A DNA stretch of 36,717 nt, taken from contig DAJR01000025.1 in the NCBI GenBank assembly GCA_002496385.1, positions 26,471 through 63,187 on the forward strand, read 5' to 3'. This stretch comes from Methanomassiliicoccales archaeon UBA147 (lineage in GTDB: Archaea > Thermoplasmatota > Thermoplasmata > SG8-5). This document shows positions 32,601 to 36,717 of the stretch, in pieces. Position 1 is the first letter of the stretch. Every line of letters begins with the position of its first letter. The notes beneath the pieces were generated by a model. The model was not told the origin of the DNA. It searched no databases and saw nothing but the letters and a program-made list of their open reading frames with translations. Made by a program: the position numbers and the translations under genes.

Positions 32601-33898
32601 GCAGTTATGAGCCTGATGGAGTATACACCCCCTGCGTTTACTTTGATGGCTCTCAATGGCACATGTGGTATTCTGCAGTTGCATGGCCCTCACACACATC
32701 TTGGATTAACCATGCGCACAAGACCTTGCTGAGTGACCCCTGGATAAAAGATGGTATCGTCCTTCTTAATACGGGAACTTATGACAATCCTGTTGCGGTG
32801 GCACCTCGTGTAGTTCCCACAGCGACAGGTTTTGAAATGTTCTATGTCGGTTCCGATAATCTCAAATACAGACTTCTACATGCCACATCACCAGATGGTA
32901 TTGCTTGGGCCAAGGACGGAATAGTAATAGAACCCACATTGCCTTTAGAATGCACAAAGGTCTCCGTTCCTTTTGTAATCAACGAAAGCAATACTTATAA
33001 AATGTGGTACACCGGTGGTGGTTGGATAGATGAAAATTGGCGCATATTCTACGCCGAGAAAGCTCCCGGCCACATAGCCCAAAATGCCTCCTGCATCGTC
33101 TCCTTCTACCTGGATTCAGTTGTTCCGGCCAACCTCATCGATTCGGTTGAAAATGTATTCGTTCCCGCAGATGGCGAGACCCCTGTTTCCATTGAGTGGA
33201 TGCCGATTGCGGGCGAGCATGAGATAATCGTAGTGATATCCGACGTCAACCCGCCGGACCGCGACCTTTCGAACAACGTTGCCTCGGTACCGGTATCTGT
33301 GGCCGAACCCCTCCCCGCCGAATTGGCCGTGGAAAAGGTCAAGCTCTCCGGCATCGACGATGGTTTCACACACACTTATTATGAATGGGAACTCCAGATA
33401 ACCGTGTCCAACGACGGCGGCTCGGCCGCGACTGACGTTGTCGTCAGGGATGTCCTCCCCGCGGAGCTGGAAATGATTGATATGATTTCAAGTACGGGCA
33501 TGGCAGCCACGGATATCTCAGAAACAGGGGGCACCAGGGCCGCCCTGCCGGAACCGGTGATCCTTCCGGAGAGGTCCACGCGCATCACCTGGATAGTCGG
33601 AACCTTGGAGCCGGGCCAGTCCGAAACCCTTTACATGAAGGTCTGCACCCGCCTGAACCCTGCGGAAAAGCAGGAATTTACATCTCCGGGCATCTATATT
33701 CTCAACCAGGGGGCCTATGCAACGGGATTCGACTCCCTGACCGGGGACTCGCTGGAATCGGAAAGAGCACCCGCTATAACTGTCACGATCGAGGATGCGC
33801 CCGAGCCGGTGAGAATTGATCCGCCGTCCACCAGCCCGCCGCCACCGCACACCATTAGCCGTGTGAAGTGGGCTGTCCCGATAAACAGGGACCGGTAA
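29654..33898 (+). CDS. Secreted protein with PKD and CARDB domains each split by an inserted large domain
   Basis: A 1414-residue exported protein. The start is uncertain: TTG at 29654 and GTG at 29660 are the nearest candidates, and the frame is open for at least 36 bases further upstream. A signal-like hydrophobic segment is at about residues 5-22. A PKD domain begins at 38 (DAGPDQTAMVGE), breaks off after GTGSYYSD (63), and resumes at 430 (YELTYAWNFGDG); between them is a WD40/PQQ-like beta-propeller of some 360 residues. A CARDB domain (485-816) is interrupted at 520-738 by a LamG/jelly-roll-like domain, and a second CARDB (818-1216) at 851-1140 by a GH43/arabinanase-like propeller with repeated MWYSG or MWYGG blades. 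A DUF11 domain follows (about 1222-1380). No C-terminal anchor is visible. Confidence 0.85.
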   Translation: MWVKFIACSIAVAFLFSGAMATVGSTPQAPETLLGLVADAGPDQTAMVGETVQFDGTGSYYSDAPTLKPQIYAVDISGDGNYLAIGWGTNVSFFATSSCEPIWTHDTGKRVVWVILSEDGSFLATAQNDAPEDTWSSRGYVSFFETSTSQPIWTYQTDYPISVAGRRSLDMTRDGSRIAVGTALRLPSPDYLQKVGSVYIFDKDSSTPQAIHSFPKSVMAVRMSGDGNYFAAGSYWWEMRFYSVTTGLLWTKTSSDPFYSVAVDYDASYVSAAQGNSKRTHLFRNDGSLVWTATSVGGAIGMEMSDDGQYFATSEYANGAYRLFGTSSPTPAWTYPYSEFVYTRADISKDGNYIVGGSSIQTNNTYLFSKTSGTPLLIHPADAGISDVSISYDGRCFASATQGGTLSLFTTEGSPRLVWQWTTEQPVSGYELTYAWNFGDGATATGTMPTHAYGEPGIYTVMLTVTGHSGDVATDIMAVTVLGSVDVSISSNDISFSSLEPISGSPVTITANVQGDIGTWTNTVEEALAFSDNFESGTLDNWVKSGWNPCGILEVSSAVSNSAPYSLHCQSNPGTNTGPYVLKYLAGSYAHSISKIKFYLPAKTQAFDKWDIMRAGSSTGTVLGTTNYEFYVALRDDDYSIDIFEYVKDASGVWSYGCLAMDVYELAPETWHDISLEITPAEYIVKVGDSVVATGQRQVSTLIHHLILGDEGGSGGGWGNAYWDDVSVYSVTETQTEISGTDASCTVSFYLDSVSSANLIGSAENVFVPADSQTPVTIEWNPVAGEHEIIVAADNVNPPDSDMSNNVASLTIAVEDAVQVDLSISPGDIFISDEDPVAGAPVTITANVLGDWSISSEWVKHGVVIDLGGPGEDAHVGAPSVMKQPDGSYTMWYGGVDTWGRIFRATSNDGIEWVKTGMVLDYGGTYDKYGAQHPYVILDENGIYNMWYSGTGYNNGYRYYILRATSIDGITWQKQGLELTYGGSYEPDGVYTPCVYFDGSQWHMWYSAVAWPSHTSWINHAHKTLLSDPWIKDGIVLLNTGTYDNPVAVAPRVVPTATGFEMFYVGSDNLKYRLLHATSPDGIAWAKDGIVIEPTLPLECTKVSVPFVINESNTYKMWYTGGGWIDENWRIFYAEKAPGHIAQNASCIVSFYLDSVVPANLIDSVENVFVPADGETPVSIEWMPIAGEHEIIVVISDVNPPDRDLSNNVASVPVSVAEPLPAELAVEKVKLSGIDDGFTHTYYEWELQITVSNDGGSAATDVVVRDVLPAELEMIDMISSTGMAATDISETGGTRAALPEPVILPERSTRITWIVGTLEPGQSETLYMKVCTRLNPAEKQEFTSPGIYILNQGAYATGFDSLTGDSLESERAPAITVTIEDAPEPVRIDPPSTSPPPPHTISRVKWAVPINRDR

Positions 33899-34345
33899 TC
33901 AATGCGATTTCTGCCTCGCGTATATCGAGCAAACGAGCCCGACGAACCCTATCCCGATGGCTCCCAGGAAGTTGCCCATGGGGTCGTCTCCCAGCATTGT
34001 CAATAATAGGAATATCAGCAGCCCGAAAAGGCCAAAGCCCGCGCCTATGGTTATCATCAGTTTGCCCGATTTGACCCGGTTCTTCGTCTTGATGTTGATG
34101 ATGCGCCATCCGATGAAAATGCTCCCGAGTATCACAAGCAAACCACCGAGGCTTCCGAGGGCCACCAGGACCTGGAAGACCGTGCCCAGCGCTTTGATTC
34201 CCGTGATGTCCATGGCCTGTTCCCCGATATTGCCCCATGTCGCGGCGCCCGTGACCCCGGCGATCATCATCAATATTCCGCCAACCATTCCCACCATGCC
34301 GCATTTCTCGTTCTGGCTGTGCCTTCTTCTTGATGCTCTTCTCAT
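33899..34345 (-). CDS. Small four-helix membrane protein
   Basis: A 148-residue integral membrane protein with a basic, cytoplasmic-looking N-terminus (RRASRRRH) and about four hydrophobic segments (residues about 16-36, 52-78, 93-115 and 122-140). I do not recognise the family. It starts within the stop codon of tyrS (ATGA), so it is translated from the same message, and it ends next to the stop of the convergent surface-protein gene. No functional motif is visible. Confidence 0.65.
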   Translation of the reverse strand: MRRASRRRHSQNEKCGMVGMVGGILMMIAGVTGAATWGNIGEQAMDITGIKALGTVFQVLVALGSLGGLLVILGSIFIGWRIINIKTKNRVKSGKLMITIGAGFGLFGLLIFLLLTMLGDDPMGNFLGAIGIGFVGLVCSIYARQKSH

Positions 34346-35397
34346 TTTCTCGCCTCTATTATCTCTCTCAATCTGTTGAAATTCGAAGGGTTCTCTGCCA
34401 GGTACTTCTGCACCGGCCCCAGTATCTCGGAGATGTGGCCTGCGACAGCAGCCTTCAGGTCCATGGGGTGGAGCTTTCCAGCGCCGTAAGCTGCAGCCAG
34501 TTCCTCGTAGGTCCCGAAATGCAGGTCCCCGCCGAACTTCTCGGACCTGGTAATGTCCATTCGCCCAAGCTCGGGAAATATCGCAAGCCTGGCATGCTCC
34601 AGGACCGGGTTGTCATCGACCTGCCCCTGGGGGCAAAATGCTTTCTTCAGCTTGGCCTGGACGATGGTCGGTTCGTCGTGAAGGAATATCGCGGAGTCAG
34701 GGTTGGATTTGCTCATCTTCGATTCCGCGGCATCCATCCTTCCGCCGCCCTGGAGCCCCATGAGCAAGGGCCAGTGCAGAGCCACCGGTTTCTTGTAGCC
34801 CAGCTTGGGCGCCACATCCCTCGCGAGCATGTGGGCATGGCGCTGGTCCATGCCTCCTATCGCCAGGTCCAGCTCCTGGTGGAATATGTCGGCGGCCTGC
34901 ATCGCCGGGTAGATCAGCTTCGAGGCGTCGGAATCCGCTTCCTCCTCTGAACGGCCCATGATGGTCATCGCCCGCTTGATCCGGGCCACGCTGGATGCCT
35001 TGGAGACCCGCACCACCCTCTCCCAGTACTCCTTCTCGTCGACCAGGTCCGAGCCTACCAGGTAATGTATCTTCGGCGAATCGGCGCCCAGCCCCTTGAG
35101 GCAGTCCTCCAGGTAACGGCCGCAGACCTGGATGCTTTCGAACGTCCCATCGAGCTTGTCGTTGATGAGCGCGTGCCAGTCCGCCAAAAGGATATTGACC
35201 TCGAAACCGAGCGACGCAAGGTCCCTGACCTTCCTGGCCCCTATCAGCGCCTGGCCGATGTGGAACAGGCCGGACGGCTCGATGCCCCAGTAGGCCTTCG
35301 GCGCCCCGCCCTTCGCGAGCAGGCTGCCTGCCTCTTCGGGTGTCACGACCTCGGTTATTCCCCTCGTGAGAATATTGAATCTCTCATCCTGATTCAT
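34342..35397 (-). CDS. tyrS: Tyrosyl-tRNA synthetase, archaeal type
   Basis: Charges tRNA-Tyr. The 351-residue protein has the class I motifs GLFHIG (the HIGH box, about residue 45) and SKMSKS (about 226), plus the substrate-binding YPAMQAADI and GGMDQRHAHMLAR of archaeal/eukaryotic-type TyrRS. It lacks the C-terminal S4 domain of bacterial enzymes, as expected. The start at 35397 is preceded by GGGTGGGA; upstream ATGs in the same frame lie too close to the TATA region to be transcribed. It is divergent from apt and coupled to a small membrane-protein gene downstream. Confidence 0.94.
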   Translation of the reverse strand: MNQDERFNILTRGITEVVTPEEAGSLLAKGGAPKAYWGIEPSGLFHIGQALIGARKVRDLASLGFEVNILLADWHALINDKLDGTFESIQVCGRYLEDCLKGLGADSPKIHYLVGSDLVDEKEYWERVVRVSKASSVARIKRAMTIMGRSEEEADSDASKLIYPAMQAADIFHQELDLAIGGMDQRHAHMLARDVAPKLGYKKPVALHWPLLMGLQGGGRMDAAESKMSKSNPDSAIFLHDEPTIVQAKLKKAFCPQGQVDDNPVLEHARLAIFPELGRMDITRSEKFGGDLHFGTYEELAAAYGAGKLHPMDLKAAVAGHISEILGPVQKYLAENPSNFNRLREIIEARK

Positions 35398-35447
35398 ATC
35401 CCACCCCAAACGCTCAATCGATAAAATTCTTTCCTCCATTCGCCAAC

Positions 35448-35462
35448 ATATTAAATAAATAC
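35448..35462. promoter_or_regulatory. Divergent promoter between tyrS and apt
   Basis: The AT-rich stretch ATATTAAATAAATAC lies about 28 bases before the apt ATG (35484), giving a leaderless apt transcript. Read on the other strand it offers TATTTAATAT for tyrS, with transcription starting near 35430 and a leader of about 30 bases carrying the ribosome binding site. Confidence 0.5.
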
Positions 35463-35483
35463 TGGAAGCACATTCCACGCCAC

Positions 35484-35999
35484 ATGGACCGAATCAAGGA
35501 CCTCATAAGGGACGTTCCGGATTTTCCGGTGAAGGGCATCATGTTCAAGGACATAACCCCGGTGCTGAGAGACCCGAAAGCCCTGGGTCAGATCATTGAC
35601 AATTTCAACATGATGTACGAGGGAAAGAACATTGATGCCATCGTCGGGATAGAGAGCCGTGGCTTCATCATCGGCGCCCCGCTGGCCCTCAAGATGAAGA
35701 TACCCTTCGTGCCGATCAGGAAGGTCGGGAAGCTGCCTTTCGACAAGATTCGCGTCAACTACAAACTCGAGTACGGCGAAGCCACAATCGAGATGCACAC
35801 CGACGCGCTGAATTCCGGCGAGCGAATCATAATCGTCGATGACCTCCTGGCCACCGGCGGGACGACTGCCGCGAGCATCGAGCTTGTGGAGAAACTGAAC
35901 GCCGAGGTCGTGAAATGCGCCTTCGTGATAGAGTTGGGCTTCCTCCACGGGCGCGACAGGCTCCCGAAGGGCAAGGTCGACAGCCTGATAACTTACTGA
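35484..35999 (+). CDS. apt: Adenine phosphoribosyltransferase
   Basis: Salvages adenine to AMP with PRPP. The 171-residue protein has the characteristic APRT N-terminus (IRDVPDFPVKGIMFKDITP), GIESRGFIIGAPLA (about 54-67) and the PRPP-binding motif IIIVDDLLATGGTT (about 115-128). The length is typical. It is followed eight bases later by a second purine phosphoribosyltransferase gene. Confidence 0.93.
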   Translation: MDRIKDLIRDVPDFPVKGIMFKDITPVLRDPKALGQIIDNFNMMYEGKNIDAIVGIESRGFIIGAPLALKMKIPFVPIRKVGKLPFDKIRVNYKLEYGEATIEMHTDALNSGERIIIVDDLLATGGTTAASIELVEKLNAEVVKCAFVIELGFLHGRDRLPKGKVDSLITY

Positions 36000-36007
36000 G
36001 GGATGCC

Positions 36008-36568
36008 ATGCTCGAACTCCTGAAATCCAGCCTGGAGAACGCCCCGGTCGTGAAATTCCAGGATTATGATTACTTCGTGTTCTCCATTGCCGACGGGATA
36101 CCCTCCATCGACACCGGGCTCTTCACCGAGGTTGTCGACGCCATCCACTCGAAGATCGAGGGCCAGTATGATAAAATAGTGACTGCCGAGGCCATGGGGA
36201 TACATCTGGCTGCAGGTCTCTCCCTTAAAACCGGAAAGCCGTTCACCATAATCCGGAAACGGAAGTACGGCCTGCCCGACGAAACGGAATTCGAGCAAGT
36301 TACAGGTTACTCTTCCAGGAAGATGTACATCAACGGGCTCAACAGGGGCGACAGGGTCGTCCTGGTGGACGACCTCATCAGCACAGGCGGCACCCTCATC
36401 GGGATACTGCGAGCGCTCAGCCAGATAGGTGTAGAGGTTGTTGACACGGTAATAGTCATCGACAAGGGCACGGGCCGCGCGAAGGTCGAGGAGAAGTTCG
36501 GCATCAAGGTCAAAACCCTTGTCGGCATTGACGTGGCTGACGGCCATGTTCATGTGAGGAAGGATTGA
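36008..36568 (+). CDS. hpt: Archaeal-type hypoxanthine/guanine phosphoribosyltransferase
   Basis: A 186-residue phosphoribosyltransferase of the archaeal HPRT branch, which is related to APRT. It shows SLENAPVVKFQDYDYFV at the N-terminus, TAEAMGIHLAAGLSLKTGKP (about 59-78), RKRKYGLPDE (about 82) and the PRPP motif VVLVDDLISTGGT (about 117-129). The start at 36008 is preceded by GAGGGA; the longer frame runs back into apt and is not real. Together with apt it forms a purine-salvage operon, which would recycle bases released by the nucleoside phosphorylase encoded upstream in the window (inference). Some archaeal relatives act as transcription factors (GfcR), but this one is shorter and lacks an N-terminal helix-turn-helix. 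Confidence 0.88.
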   Translation: MLELLKSSLENAPVVKFQDYDYFVFSIADGIPSIDTGLFTEVVDAIHSKIEGQYDKIVTAEAMGIHLAAGLSLKTGKPFTIIRKRKYGLPDETEFEQVTGYSSRKMYINGLNRGDRVVLVDDLISTGGTLIGILRALSQIGVEVVDTVIVIDKGTGRAKVEEKFGIKVKTLVGIDVADGHVHVRKD

Positions 36569-36588
36569 TTTTGGGCAATATTGAGCGT

Positions 36589-36707
36589 GAATAATTGTCA
36601 AGATTGTTTAGTCTGTGAGGATGGTAAGTGTTCGGTTGGTGTGTGTTCAAATAATGATTTTATTTGTCTGGATCTTGGAACTAGGGTCTAGGGACTAGGG
36701 TCTAGGG
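36589..36707 (-). repeat. Composite repeat, right copy (inverted relative to the left end)
   Basis: Read on the minus strand it has the same order as bases 1-90: CCCTAGA-type heptamers (36707-36681), a 7-bp hairpin with a five-base loop (36666-36648: CAAATAA, loop, TTATTTG), then the conserved block with GAACACTTACCAT and a final TGACAATTATTC-like tail (36633-36589). Compared with the left copy the hairpin differs by a paired change (A-T for T-A), so base pairing is kept. Confidence 0.75.
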
Positions 36708-36717
36708 TTGCTAACAT

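Noticed and set aside
35915..36007. N-terminal extension of the hpt frame into apt
   Set aside because: The extension overlaps the apt coding region in another frame, and the ATG at 36008 has a ribosome binding site and the family's conserved N-terminus.
1..36717. Inverted repeats at both ends of the window, as in a linear plasmid or virus with terminal repeats or telomere-like heptamers
   Set aside because: The window carries tyrS, apt, hpt and rnpB, and the same repeat also occurs in the middle. A dispersed repeat family on which an assembly or window happens to end explains this better.

Overview
The window is archaeal chromosome, carried mostly by long, well packed genes. The evidence is an archaeal tyrosyl-tRNA synthetase, an archaeal-type hypoxanthine/guanine phosphoribosyltransferase, an RNase P RNA with archaeal-looking core motifs, TATA boxes about 25 bases upstream of start codons (leaderless genes), and very large secreted proteins built from PKD, CARDB, lamin-tail (LTD) and OB-fold modules. 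A Thermoplasmatota-like euryarchaeote fits best, but the sequence alone does not prove a lineage.

Layout. 1-1245: composite repeat, a secreted staphylococcal-nuclease/LTD protein, and the first copy of a 213-base structured repeat. 1329-10496: a tight five-gene operon (secreted PKD/OB/LTD protein; two membrane-anchored zinc-ribbon/OB proteins; a TctA-like permease; a YdjM/DUF457-type membrane protein). 10497-11192: a repeat island with 7-base-unit arrays, hairpins and the second copy of the structured repeat. 11193-12781: an AAA/DUF4143 ATPase and a remnant of a BRO/antirepressor gene. 12782-20428 (minus): a 2548-residue surface protein with several LTDs and a ComEC-like metallo-beta-lactamase domain. 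20651-25538: HAD phosphatase, dNTP triphosphohydrolase, deoC, sugar-phosphate mutase and nucleoside phosphorylase, which together describe a route from dNTPs to central carbon metabolism. 25541-25997: a four-helix-bundle (23S-IVS/S23 type) gene framed by inverted heptamer arrays. 26032-28372: a deoxyribosyltransferase-like protein, a zinc-ribbon membrane protein, an IMPACT/YigZ protein and a probable toxin-antitoxin pair. 28373-29229: hairpin-rich DNA without a convincing gene. 29230-29550 (minus): RNase P RNA, whose 3' end is repeated in inverted orientation just downstream. 29629-33898: a 1414-residue secreted protein in which three Ig-like domains are each split by a large inserted domain. 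33899-36568: small membrane protein, tyrS, apt and hpt. 36569-36717: an inverted copy of the repeat found at the left end.

Two themes stand out. First, a dispersed repeat system of heptamer arrays (units GGGTCTA and GATTTTA) with adjacent hairpins; one array pair precisely brackets a four-helix-bundle gene, and one hairpin shows a compensatory base-pair change between copies. Second, secreted nuclease-like and OB/LTD proteins lie close to a deoxynucleotide degradation operon, which suggests (inference) that the organism degrades and uses external DNA.
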